Source: Lumnitzera littorea
Taxonomy: Eukaryota > Streptophyta > Magnoliopsida > Myrtales > Combretaceae
Direction of reading: 5' to 3'
Assembly (NCBI GenBank): GCA_024138015.1
Contig: JAMXBB010000010.1
Coordinates: 48,348,975 to 48,412,974, forward strand
DNA: 64,000 nt
Every line of letters starts with the position of its first letter. Positions within the stretch are counted from its first letter, which is position 1. Positions 1 to 11,583 of this stretch are shown one piece after another. The position numbers and the translations under genes were made by a program. Under the pieces are notes generated by a model. It did no database searches and was not told the origin of the DNA. It worked only from the letters and a program-made list of their open reading frames with translations.

Positions 1-3000
1 AGGTTTCTTGTTGGAAAAATATAGCGCATAAAAGAGGGATTACTTGCCCTGAAAATTGAGAACAGCCGGGGATCGTACTGTCGTGGTTTTGTGAACTTCT
101 ATAGCAACATTGATTACCAAATAGGATTTGATTATTTAATTTCATGATCGAGAATATCCAAGGTAGGTAAACTACGGAATAAAAGAATCACTAAAAACAA
201 AGATAACTCGATTTAATATTTTAGAGTCAAGAGGATCCATCCTCTAAGGATTACAAAGAAGTTTGGGAAAAATCATCCCTCCGCGGTAATCGGATTACTA
301 GAATGAATTACTTGGAATAACAAAAATTCCTTATCTAAGGAGAAACGAGGCTCCTAAATTGGCAAAGCTTCTTTCAAGAAGAACGAATGCACCTATCGAA
401 TAGCCTATGTTCCCAATATGTAAGTTACCATAGTTTTAGGAGCCGGATAGTAGAGGTTTGTAATTTAAGGATTCTGGGGAACGTGTTGAAAAGGATTCGC
501 TCATAAAAAGATCAATGGCTTTAATTTAAGATTGAAGATAACATAAATTCCAAAAGTGGTAGATAGCGATGATTGCAAAATTGCTAAAGCATCATCCGAG
601 AATAACCGAAGTTTCTTGTTGAATAATCATAGTACCTAAAAGAGGGATTACTTACCCTCAAAATTGAGAACAATCGGGGATCGTGCTGTCGGGGTTCTGT
701 AAACTTCTATAGCAATGTTGGTCACCAAATAGGATTTGATTATTTGATTTCATGATTAAGAATATCCAAGCTGCGTAAATTACGGAAGAAAAGAATCCCT
801 AAAAACAAGGATTACTCGATTTCATATTTTAGTGTCGTGAGGATCCGTCATCTATGGATTGCAAAGAAGTTTTGGAAAAATCATCCCTCCACGGTCATCG
901 AATTGCTAGACTGAATAACTTGGAATGACAAAAATTCCTAAACTAAGGAGAACTAAGTATCCTAAATTGCCAAAGCTTCTTTCATGTAGGTTACCTTGGT
1001 TTTCGAAGCCGAATAGCAAAGGTTCGTAATATATGGATTATAAGGATCGTATTGAAAAAGCTTAGCTCATAAAAAGATCAATGGCTTTAATTTAAGATTG
1101 AGGATAACATAAATTCCAAACGTCGTAGATAGCAACGATGTCGAAATTGCCTGAGCATCATCGGAGAATAACTGGGGTTTCTTGTTGAATAAACTTAGCG
1201 CCTAAAAGAGGGATTACTTGCCCTTAAAATTGAGAACAACCGGGGACCGTATTGTCAGGGTTCTGTGAACTTCTATAGCAACGTTGGTCACCAAATAGGA
1301 TTTGATTCTTTGATTTCACCATCGGGAGTATCAAGGCTTCATAATCTACGGAAGAAATGAATCCTTAAAAATAAGGATCACTCAGTTTCATATGTTAGAG
1401 TCATATGGATCCGTCCTCTATGGATTGCTAAGAAGTTTTGGAAAAATCTTCCCTCCACAATCATCGGATTACCATATTAAATAACTTAGAATGACAAAAA
1501 TTCCTAAACTAAGGAGAACCGAGACTCCTAAATTGCTAAAGCTTCTTTCAAGAAGAACAAAATCCACCTATTTCAGAGGTTCGTGATTTATGGATTCTAG
1601 AGAACGTGCTGAAAAAGCATAGCTCATAAAAGGAGGAATCGCTTGAATTTAAGATGGAGGATAACATAAATTCAAAAATCCGTGGATTAGGATGGTACCT
1701 AAATTGCTAGAGCTTGTTCCGAGAATAACCGAGGTTTCTTATTGAAAAAACTTAGCACCTAAAAGAGAGATTACTTGCCCTCAAAATTGAGAACAGCCGG
1801 GGACCGTACTATCAAGGTTCCATGAACTTCTATAGCAACGTTAGTCACCAAATAGGATTTGATTATTTGATTTCACGATCGAGAATATCCAGGCTATGGA
1901 AACTACGGAAGAAAAGAATCCCTAAAAACAAGGATTACTCGGTTTCATATTTTAGAGCAGTGAGGATCTGTTCTCTAAGGATTGCAAAACAGTTTTGGAA
2001 AAATCTTCCCTCTACAATCATCGGATTACTAGATTGAATAACTTGAAATAACTAAAATTCCTAAACTTAGGAGAACCAAGGCTCCTAAATTGCCAAAGCT
2101 TCTTTCAAGAAGAACAAATGCACCTATCGAATAGCTTATGTTCCCAATAAGTAGGTTACCTAGGTTTAAGGAGCTAGATGGAAGAGGTTCGTAATTTAAG
2201 GATTCTAGGGAATGTGTTGAAAAGGATTAGCTCATAAAAAGATCAATGGCTTTAATTTGAGATTGAGGATAACATAAATTCCAAAAGTCGTAGATAGCGA
2301 CGATGCCTAAATTGCCAAAGCATCATTTGAGAATAACCGAGGTTTCTTGTTGAATAAACTTAGTGCTTAAAAGAGGGATTACATGCCCTCAAAATTGAGA
2401 ACAGTTGGGGAGTTGGTCACCAAATAGGATTTGATTATTTGATTTCACGATCGAGAATATCCAGGCTACGTAAACTATGGAAGAAAAGAATCCCTAAAAA
2501 CTAGGAATACTCAGTTTCATATTTTAGTGTCACGAGGATCTGTCTTCTAAGGATTGCAAAGAGGTTTTGGAAAAATCTTCCCTCCTCGGTCATTGGATTA
2601 CCAGATTGAATAACTTGGATCACAAAAATTTCTGGAGATTTGAGGCTTCTAAATTGCTAAAGCTTCTTTCAGTATGAACAAATGCACCTATCAGATAACC
2701 TATGTTCACAGTATGTAGGTTACCCTGGATTTTAGAGTTGGATAGTAAAGCTTCATAATATAAGGATACTAGGGAACGTATTGAAAAAGCTTAGCTGATA
2801 AAAAGTGGAATCGCTTGAATTTACGATTAAGGTTAACATAAATTCAAAAATCCGTAGATAAGGACGATGCTTAAATTGCCAGAGCATGTTCGGAGAATAA
2901 CGGAGGTTTCTTGTTGAAAAAACTTAGCGCCTAAAAGAGGGATTACTTACGCTCAAAATTGAGAACAGTTGGGGATCGTACTGTCGGGGTTCTGTAAACT

Positions 3001-6000
3001 TCTATAGCAACATTGCTCACCAAATAGGATTTGGTTTTTTGATTTCACGATTTAGAATAACCAGGCTATGTAAACTATGAAAGAAAAGAATCCCTAAAAA
3101 CAAGGATTACTTGATTTCATATTTTAGAGTCGTGAGGATCCGTCCTCTAAGGATTGCAAAAAAGTCTTAGAAAAATCTTACTTCTACAGTCATCGGATTA
3201 CTAGATTGAATAACTTGAGATAACTAAAATTCCTAAACTTAGGAGAATCGAGGCTCCCAAATTGCTAAAGCTTCTTTCAAGAAGAACGAATGCACCTATC
3301 GGATAGCTTATGTTCCCAATAAGTAGGTTGTCTTACATTTTGGGTCAAGATAGCAGAGGTTTGTAATGTAAGGATTCTAGAGAATGTGTTGAAAAAGCTT
3401 AGCTCATAGAAAGAGGAATTGCTCAAATTTACGATTGAGGTTAACATAAAATCAAAAATCCGTGGATAAGGACGGTCCCTAAATTGCCAAAGCTTGTTCC
3501 GAGAATAACCGAGGTTTCTTGTTGAATAAACTTGGCGCCTAAAAGAGGGATTACTTACCCTCAAAATTGAGAACAGCTGGGGACTGTACTGTCCGGGTTC
3601 TGTGAACTTCTATAGCAACGTTGGATACTAAATAGGATTTGATTATTTGATTTCATGATCGAGAATATCCAGGCTACATAAACTATGCAAGGAAAGAATC
3701 CCTAAAAAAAGGATTACTCGATTTCATATTTTATAGTCGTGAGGATCCATCCTTTAAGGAATGCAAAGAAGTTTTGGAAAAATCTTCCCTCTATGGTCAT
3801 CGGATTACTAGATTGAATAACTTGGAAAAACAAAAATTCCTAAACTAAGGAGAGCCATGGCTCTTAAATTGCCAAAGCTTCTTTCAAGAAGAACAAATGC
3901 ACCTATTGAATACCCTATGTTCGCAATAAGTAAGTTACCTTGGTTTTAGGAGTCGGATGGCAGAAGTACGTAATTTAACGATTCTAGGAAATGTGTTGAA
4001 AAGGATTAGCTCATAAAAAGATTAATGGCTTCAATTTAATATTGAGGATAACATCAATTCCAAAAGTCATAAATAGCGACGATGCCTAAATTGCCAAAGT
4101 ATCATCCGAGAATAACTGAGGTTTCTTATTGAATATACTTAGCGCTTAAAAGAGGGCATACTTGCCCTCAAAATTAAGAACAGCCGGGCACTGTGCTATC
4201 GGGGTTCTGAGAACTTGTATTGCAACGTTGGTCACCAAATAGGATTTGATTATTTGATTTCACAATCGAGAATATCCAGGCTACGTAAACTATGGAAGAA
4301 AAGAATCCCTAAAATCAAGGATTACTCCATTTCATATTTTAACGTCATGAGGATCCATCCTTTAAGGATTACAAAGAAGTTTTGGAAAAATGATCCCTCC
4401 ACGGTCATCGAATTACCAGATTGAATAACTTGGAATGACAAAAATTCCCAAACTAAGGAGAACCGAGGCTCCTAAATTGCCAAAGCTTCTTTCGAGAAGA
4501 ACGAATGCACCTATCGAAAAGCCTATGTTCCCAATATGTAGGTTACCTTAGTTTTAGGAGCCGAATAGCAGAGGTTTGTAATTTTAGGATTATAAGAAAT
4601 GTGTTGAAAAGGATTAGCTCATAAAAAGATCAATGGCTTCGATTTAATATTGAGGATAACATAAATTCCAAAAGTCATAGATAGGGACGATGCTTAAATT
4701 GCCAGAGTATCATCCAGAAATTACCAAGGTTTCTTGTTAAATAAACTTAGCGCCTAAAAGAGGGATCACTTGCCCTTAAAATTGAGAACTGCCGGGGACC
4801 GTGCTGTCGAAGTTCTATGAACTTCTATAGCAACGATGGTCACCATATAGGATTTGATTATTTGATTTCATGATCAAGAATATCTAGGCTGTGTATACTA
4901 TGGAAGAAAAGAATCCCTAAAAACAAGGATTACTTGGTTTCATACTTTAGAGTCGCAAGGATTGCAAAGTGGTTTTGGAAAAATCTTCCATCCACGGTCA
5001 TCGGATTACTAGATTGAATAACTTAGATCGCAAAAATTCCTAAACTATGGAGAACCAAGGCTCCTAAATTGCCAAAGCTTCTTTTAAAAAGAACAAATGC
5101 ACCTATCAGATAGCTTATGTTCCTAGTAAGTAGGTTACCTTAGATTTTGGAGCCGGATAGCAGAGCTTCGTAATTTAAGGATATTAGGAAACGTGTTGAA
5201 AAAGCTTAGCTCATAAAAAGAGGAATCACTTGAATTTATGATTGAGGTTAACATAAATTTAGAAATCTATGGATAAGGACTATACTGAAATTGCCAGAGT
5301 TTGTTTCGAGAATAACTGAGGTTTCTTATTGAAAAAACTTAGCGCCTAAAAGAGGGATTACTTGCCCTCATAATTGAGAACAACCGAGGACCGTGCTGTT
5401 GGGGTTCTGTGAACTTCTATAGCAACGTTGGTCACCAAATAAGAGTTGATTATTTAATTTCACTATCAAGAATATCCAAGCTATGTAAACTACGGAAGTA
5501 AAGAATCCCTAAAAACAAGGATTACTTGGTTTCATATTTTAGAGTCGTATGGATCCGTCCTCTAAGGATTACAAAGATGTTCTGGAAAAATCTTCCCTCT
5601 ATGGTCATCGGATTACTAGATTGAATAACTTAGATCACAAAAATTCCTAAACTAAGGATAACAGAGGCTTCTAAATTGCTAAAGCTTTTTTCAGGAAGAA
5701 CGAATGCACCTGTCAGATAGCCTATGTTCCCAAAAAGTAGATTACCTTAGATTTTGGAGTCAGATAGCAGAGGTTCGTAATTTATGGATTCTAGAGAACA
5801 TGTTGAAAAGGCTTAGGTCATAAAAAGGGGAATCACTTGAATTTACGATTGAGGTTAACATAAATTCAAAAATCTGTGGATAAGGATGGTACTTAAATTG
5901 CCAGAGCTTGTTCCGAGAATAACCGAGGTCCCTTGTTGAATATACCTAGCGCTTAAAAGAGGGATTACTTGCCCTCAAAATTGAGAACAGCCGGGGACCG

Positions 6001-6125
6001 TATTGTCGGGGTTCTGTGAACTTCTATAGCAACGTTGGTCACTAAATAGGATTTGATTATTTGATTTCATGATCGAGAATATCCAGGCTACGTAAACTAC
6101 GGAAGAAAAGAATCCCTAAAAACAA

Positions 6126-6733
6126 GGATTACTCGGTTTCATATTTTAGAGTTATGAGGATCCGTCCTCTAAGGATTGCAAAAAAGTTTTGAAAAAATCC
6201 TCCCTCTAGAGTCATCAGATTACCAGATTGAATAACTTGAAATAAATAAAATTCCTAAACTTAGGAGAACCGAGGCTCCTAAATTGCCAAAGCTTCTTTC
6301 AAGAAGAAAGAATGCACCTATCAAATAGCCTATGTTCCCAATAAGTAGGTTACCTTGGTTTTAGGAGCCAGATAGCAGAGGTTCGTAATTTAAGGATTCT
6401 AAGGAACGTGTTGAAAAGGATTAGCTCATAAAAAGATCAATGGCTTTAATTTAAGATTGAGGATAACATAAATTCCAAAAGTCGTAGATAGCGACGATGC
6501 CTAAATTGCCAGAGTATCATCCGAGAATAACTAAGGTTTCTTGTTGAATAAACTTAGTGCTTAAAAGAGGGATTACTTGCCCTCAAAATTGAGAACAGCC
6601 AGGGACCGTGCTATCGGGGTTCTGTGAACTTCTATAGCAACGTTGGTCACTAAATAAGATTTGATTATTTGATTTCACGATCGAGAATATCTAGGCTACG
6701 TAAACTATGGAAGGAAAGAATTCCTAAAATCAT
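6126..6733 (+). repeat. Representative full-length satellite monomer showing three internal subunits (222+222+164 bp)
   Basis: Within this monomer three related anchors (GGATTACTCGG, GGTTACCTTGG, GGATTACTTGC) start at 6126, 6348 and 6570, and the next monomer's first anchor is at 6734. The spacings are 222, 222 and 164, summing to 608. Each anchor follows a similar word (CCCTAAAAACAA, CCCAATAAGTA, CCTAAAAGAG). Longer matches at the 222-bp offset include CTAAGGATTGCAAAGAAG against TTAAGGATTCTAGGGAAC, and CCTAAATTGCC present in both of the first two subunits. The same three 222-bp-spaced anchors occur at 1932, 2154 and 2376. The monomer is therefore an old degenerate trimer whose third subunit is about 58 bp shorter. 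Confidence 0.85.
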
Positions 6734-6885
6734 AGATTACTCGGTTTCATATTTTAGAGTCGCGAGGATCCATCTTCTAAGGATTGCAAAGAAGTTTTGA
6801 AAAAATCTTCCCTCCGCGATCATCGGATTACGAGATTAAATAACTTGGAATGACAAAAATTCCTAAACTAAGGAGAATCAAGGCT

Positions 6886-6890
6886 CCTGA
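6886..6890. repeat. Left target-site duplication of the 6.9-11.6 kb LTR (CCTGA)
   Basis: The satellite reads CCTGA just before the LTR's TGTAGCGACC and CCTAA (11584-11588) just after its CTACA end, so four of five bases match. In uninterrupted monomers this site reads CTCCTAAATTGCC, so CCTAA is the ancestral target and one copy has mutated A to G. Confidence 0.75.
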
Positions 6891-9800
6891 TGTAGCGACC
6901 CTAAGAGGGGCCTAGTAATATTGCCTAAAATTTCCATATCACATATGCACCCATGATAAGAAAATCGCCTTGTAAGTCAAAGATTGCAAGACTCTAAATA
7001 GTTATTTGCTAGTGTCTTCAATTTTATTTCATTGACTCATTATATAATATAAATAATTATGGATATCCATTATTCCACAATTCCTCATAACCGCAGAGAA
7101 TCGGTATATCCTACCAAAATAGCGAAATAAGATAAACAATTCTAGATAATTCTAAACTTACTAAAGATACTAAACTTAATTAAGATATTAGTCATTTTTT
7201 GAAGCATTCCGAATTAACTACATAAGCCTTTTCATCATACTGATTCAATGGTAGCACTCTGTACTCGATTCTTATCCCAATCCCAACTATGGATCAACCT
7301 ACAAGGAAAAGAATTGTTGGGTGGTAAGCTTACGCTTAGTGAGATAATTACCCTCGTTAATACTACATGACAAAAATTTATTAAATGCACAATCATATGA
7401 ATGCATGAACAATCAGTATGCCAAACAACGTATGCAATGGCTTAGGAACTGCATATGACTCAAAATTACACCCCCTATAGTCGAGGTTTGGAGATAATTA
7501 ACCGACCCAAACCAAAATCTGGGTTCTAGACCTTGGGTTTTATTTCATTTGCACTATTGTGCTCAAGCCAAAACAAAACTATATATATATACGTGTGTAT
7601 GTATATGTATACTTTCTTTACCAAATAACAAATCATATTTTTAAAATCCCAAGTCTAGCAGTGTGGTGGCCTTCGCAATCCACAAACATATGCCCTAAGT
7701 AGAAGCCACAAGACTCGGCCCTTTGCTAACGGTTGGCATCTCCCAGCGCCTAGTAATCCCATCAGCTTAGGACAAAGACTCAGTATATATGATGACATAG
7801 CTAATGCCCAATCCTACAAGAAACTCATATTCCTATGAATCCCTTCCCATCTTCTACGTGAAGCAGCAATCAGTGTTATCCGTATGCAATATGGAGAATG
7901 CATTATTCATTTTGATTTCTTAATCGTATAAGTGATTAACTCAATTTTCTAGGTGATCAAACAATTTCATTCCATATAATTCACCATATATTAGTACAAA
8001 CAATTCCCATTATTATATATAATTAACAAGTCATCACATTCATCCATAAATCCATACACATGCATCTCCCATATCCTACAAGCATCCAAATTTATATATA
8101 TAAGTTTTGGTACATCTATTTTACAAGTAAAATCAAGTAAAGGGTCATCGGGAATTTACTCACTCTGCCATATGGATCAATCAAAGTAATCCGGAGGCAA
8201 GTTGTCTCCATACACGGTGTCTCTTGGTCATTAAAATAACATTTATAAGGGATTGAAATAAACTTAGAAAACTAAGTAAATTTTCCTTAAGTTATATTCT
8301 TGATTAGTTTTCATAATTTTTTCCCGGTTTTTACTTAAAGCTCAATCGTAGATAACTTTTTCGTTTTAAATCCGATTTTTATGATCTTATAGTCAATCTT
8401 CATCATTTTTTAGTGTACTTAAATGTGGTGAGGTTAGATTTTTGAAATAAGGCATACAATTCTATCCATGGGTCAGAACAGTAGCATTCCTCATGTGTTG
8501 GAGTGCTTTTAGGCCTTGCATGGTAAATGGGCTTTTTGATAACTTGAGAAATCCTTTAGGCTTGGTCTTAAGATTTTATCCTAAGCTTAAAATACTCCTT
8601 GAGATCAGATTTACAACTTTGATTTATATTCCTAAGGCTAATAACCACTTCATGGGCTCTTTAGTGGGCTTAAGTTGTTAAATAGGCTTGTTTTTAGTTT
8701 AAACTAAAGTTAACAACTTTGCTGGGCTTATGGAGTCTTAGGTGGATTTCTTGTGGGCTTCAAAACAACCTTTCTTAATATTTTAAAGTGCTGATCAGAA
8801 TTTTAATGAAGGCCCAACTTAGAGTTCTAGGCTTGTTTTTCGAGTTTTAGGCTCGGTTTCGAGTTTTAGGCTTTATATACTTACCATACTTGCTTTGGTT
8901 GATATTTTTACTTTGTTCACTTGATTTTATCATATTTTTAAGTGGCTTTTAGTTAGGTTTTAGATCTGGTCGTGATGAATCCAATGGGTTCTCACTTGGT
9001 TTTTCAACTTGTTTAATCATTTCCTTAAGTTTAGGTGTTAGATCATGTACTTAAACTACTTGTATCCAAATCTTAACTTAACTTTTCTTCCGTAAGATGA
9101 TTCTTTAACTCATGCTTCACATAAAGAAATAGGAGATCTTACACTTATTACAACTTCCATATCATAGCTCATGTCATACAAAGTTGATTTCTTCATAAAA
9201 GCTTCATGTAATGGATTTTCCTTTACCTAAGGCTAGGTTTGAGCATCTTTAACTTAATAGAAATAGAAATAACATCTAAATGGCTCACATGTACTCCACG
9301 TCCAGCATGATGTCTCCTCATTCATATACACATTTCATGATTTTCTTAACTTAAAATCTTCTATTCTAAGTGTTAAACATATATCTTTACATAATACCAA
9401 CTTAGCATGCTCATAATTCAACTTTCATGTAAAGGGGTTCACAAGCATACTTCTTAAGGTGGTCTAGCTATTTTATCATCTTATGATCATGCTAATATGT
9501 TCATGAAAACATGGTCCCCTAACACGTAGCACTAAACCACTAACACAAAGAAACAACTTACTCGTCTTAAAAGCGTAGAAACAGTAGTTGTGCAATTAAG
9601 TACCTTCTTATGTTCCTTGTTTTTCCTCCTTCTTCTTGTAAGCTCCTTTAGAACTAGAGTCTTGATCTTTGAAGTGGGGCTTTGAGGATATTTTAAAGTT
9701 CCTAAAAGTGATTTTTGAAGTTGACAAATAGAGGGCATAAAATAAAGCTTAGTGCCGTGAGTATGGAAGCAAAAATGGTGGCAGCAATGTTGGGAATTTG

Positions 9801-10470
9801 TGGAGTTAGATTTCTTCTTTTGATTTGTATTTAAAGTGAGAGAAAAGGAAGTGAAAATGGGAGTGAAAGAGGGAGAGAGTGGCAAATTTTTGAATGAGAA
9901 AAGAAGTGTGTGCAAGAAGCTTTAATTGATTGTCTTGTAGCTTACACAAAAGTCAACAATTGCAACTATTGATGATGTAAGCATTAAGGGGTAAATAGTG
10001 GTGTGTAAGAGAAAATGATTGATGGTTGAAAGACAAGAGTATGGCCCCCTTTTCCTCCTTGTTTAAATCTACCATTTAATGTCCTTTGAGGTCATGGAAT
10101 GATCTTGTCTCATTTAATGAAGTTAAGCATATGAAATCTTGTGAAGAATTATCTATATATAGTATAAGTGAAGGGGCAATAAGGAAAATGTCTTATCAGT
10201 AGATTTTGATAAGTTATTAATTGATAAACGATTCCAACTCTCAATTGATAAGTCATTTAAGGTGATTGATTGGTCTACTTATTTATGTGTAAGGCTTAGA
10301 CATGAAGATAAGAGCATGGTTTTATAAGAAATTGTTTTGAGGTTTTCATCTGGCATTATTTTGTAATTTACGAATCGATTCCTATAAAATTGTGAAATTT
10401 TCTAAAGTTAAATAAAATTATTCAAATTAAATTATTGATTAATTACTTAGGGTTAAAATTCCTTAATTAT

Positions 10471-10491
10471 TTTAGGGTTTAGGGTTTAGGG
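10471..10491 (+). repeat. Three tandem plant-telomere-type TTTAGGG units inside the LTR
   Basis: Three perfect TTTAGGG heptamers lie in a row, followed by TTTT. The region is rich in AGGGTTT/AAACCCT words in all LTR copies seen (for example about 29330-29400 and 19790-19810). Short telo-box words are known plant promoter elements, so this is more likely LTR promoter sequence than an interstitial telomere. Confidence 0.8.
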
Positions 10492-10884
10492 TTTTAAGTG
10501 ACTTTAGAGCTTATAGTTCTTCAAGCTCATGTTTTATCGATAATTGGATTTTGAATTGGAAAAATTAAATTCGTTTTTTAAATATAAACTTGAATTCTTG
10601 GCTTAGTTTATCCTTGGGAATATTTTGGAAGTGTTTTTAGTTGAATCACAAGTCTGCTAAAAAGTAGGGTTCACAACTTATCCATATATAACATAGCTTA
10701 TAAGTGAAAATAAGGAAATTGTCTTATATGAAATTCCTTTAGGGTTTGGTTCTCAAATTAATTTGTAGGTTGTGATTTGCCTCATAAGAAATTTTAGAGC
10801 TTTCTAGAGTTGAATAAAATTTATTGAAATTATATTTTTAATTATTTATTTAGGGTTATAAGTCCTTAATTATCCTAAGGTTTT

Positions 10885-10942
10885 AGGTTCGAGTAAGTTT
10901 ATGTATGTTTTAGGGTTCGAGTAAGATTATGTATGTTTTAGG
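10885..10942 (+). repeat. Two-copy 28-bp tandem duplication in the LTR
   Basis: The word GTTCGAGTAAG occurs at 10887 and again at 10915, each followed by a T/A-variant and TTATGTATGTTTTAGG. This gives a 28-bp period, two copies. It is a local slippage-type duplication within the composite LTR. Confidence 0.8.
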
Positions 10943-11034
10943 GTTTTTCACCGACTCGGGAATAATTAACTTACACTTAGGAGCTTAAGGTTTAATTCGC
11001 TTAATTATTTAGGAATATCGCTTTATTATGCAAC

Positions 11035-11058
11035 ATATATATATATATATATATATAT
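11035..11058. repeat. (AT)12 microsatellite
   Basis: Uninterrupted AT dinucleotide run inside the reverse-oriented LTR; no coding content around it. Confidence 0.95.
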
Positions 11059-11583
11059 CATATGATAGATTAACAAAAGAGAAGGAAATTGCTTATTAAT
11101 ATATTTATATGTATATACATATTGTGGGGCTACTTATGTACATAAGTAAAATAATATTGGTAAATTTATTAATTTATTCCTTTAATTAGATTAGTTTTGT
11201 TGTTTATTATTACTTGAAATAATCCTTGATTCATTCATTATCAGTTTTATAGGATTTCACAAAATTATCGATAATTTTATTGATTTATGGCTTTTCAAGC
11301 ATTATGATAATTTTATTGATTTAAAAGTTTTTACGATTTGATATTTATGGTTCCTGTTAAGTTTAGGTTTACACATTTTTTTTGTACACGTATGTAGGGA
11401 TTGAGGTTTTATTGCATGATAAGGGTTTCCAAATAGTATAATTGGGTCTTTCAAGTTCGTTTTAAATTCCAAGTTTGAAATTTTAGTCAGTTTTAATTTT
11501 ATGTGGTCTTATTGACTTAGAGAAATATTTACGATACTCGAGTCTGACACCATGTTTAGAAGGTTAAATTTACAGAGTCTACA

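Larger units (their letters stand above)
1..6890 (+). repeat. 608-bp tandem satellite, block 1 (about 11.5 monomers)
   Basis: Head-to-tail satellite. The landmark GTTTCTTGTTG-like word recurs at about 611, 1177, 1734, 2342, 2906, 3514, 4121, 4729, 5321, 5928 and 6536. Most steps are 607-608 bp; short steps of 557-566 and 592 bp come from internal deletions, for example about 43 bp missing near 2410. Each monomer carries a BamHI-type GGATCC in a small dyad (GAGGA-tccg-TCCTC) and a perfect 6-bp-stem dyad CTTCTTTCAAGAAG (for example 2099-2112). Subfamily A and B monomers are interspersed irregularly. The block is interrupted at 6891 by an LTR and resumes at 11584 in the same monomer phase. No gene is supported here; open frames of about 70 codons recur with the repeat and are not conserved as proteins. 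Confidence 0.97.
6891..11583 (-). mobile_element. Solo-LTR-like insertion, about 4.7 kb, Ty3/gypsy (Tekay-like) LTR
   Basis: It is bounded by TG...CA (TGTAGCGACC at the left, TCTACA at the right) and a near-perfect 5-bp target duplication, and has no internal coding domain, PBS or PPT: the pattern of a solo LTR. It is reverse-oriented: its left end (to about 7310) is the reverse complement of the end of the chromovirus 3' LTR (about 20.83-21.24 kb), and about 10040-10674 is the reverse complement of that LTR's start. The middle (about 7311-10020) is instead directly similar to about 25010-27700 of the second LTR. The terminal 10675-11583 contains a second degenerate copy of the LTR 5' region, so the LTR is itself composite. 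A TATATAAAG-like word on the reverse strand near 8871-8881 is a possible TATA box. Reading frames such as 9915-9532 look like low-complexity LTR frames, not genes. Confidence 0.8.

Noticed and set aside
9532..9915. 127-codon reverse frame in the solo LTR
   Set aside because: Low-complexity, Ser/Thr/Lys-rich translation of an LTR segment; the counterpart near 27.3-27.6 kb does not keep the frame.
10471..10491. True interstitial telomere or chromosome-end fusion
   Set aside because: Only three units, embedded in LTR sequence that is naturally rich in AAACCCT words.
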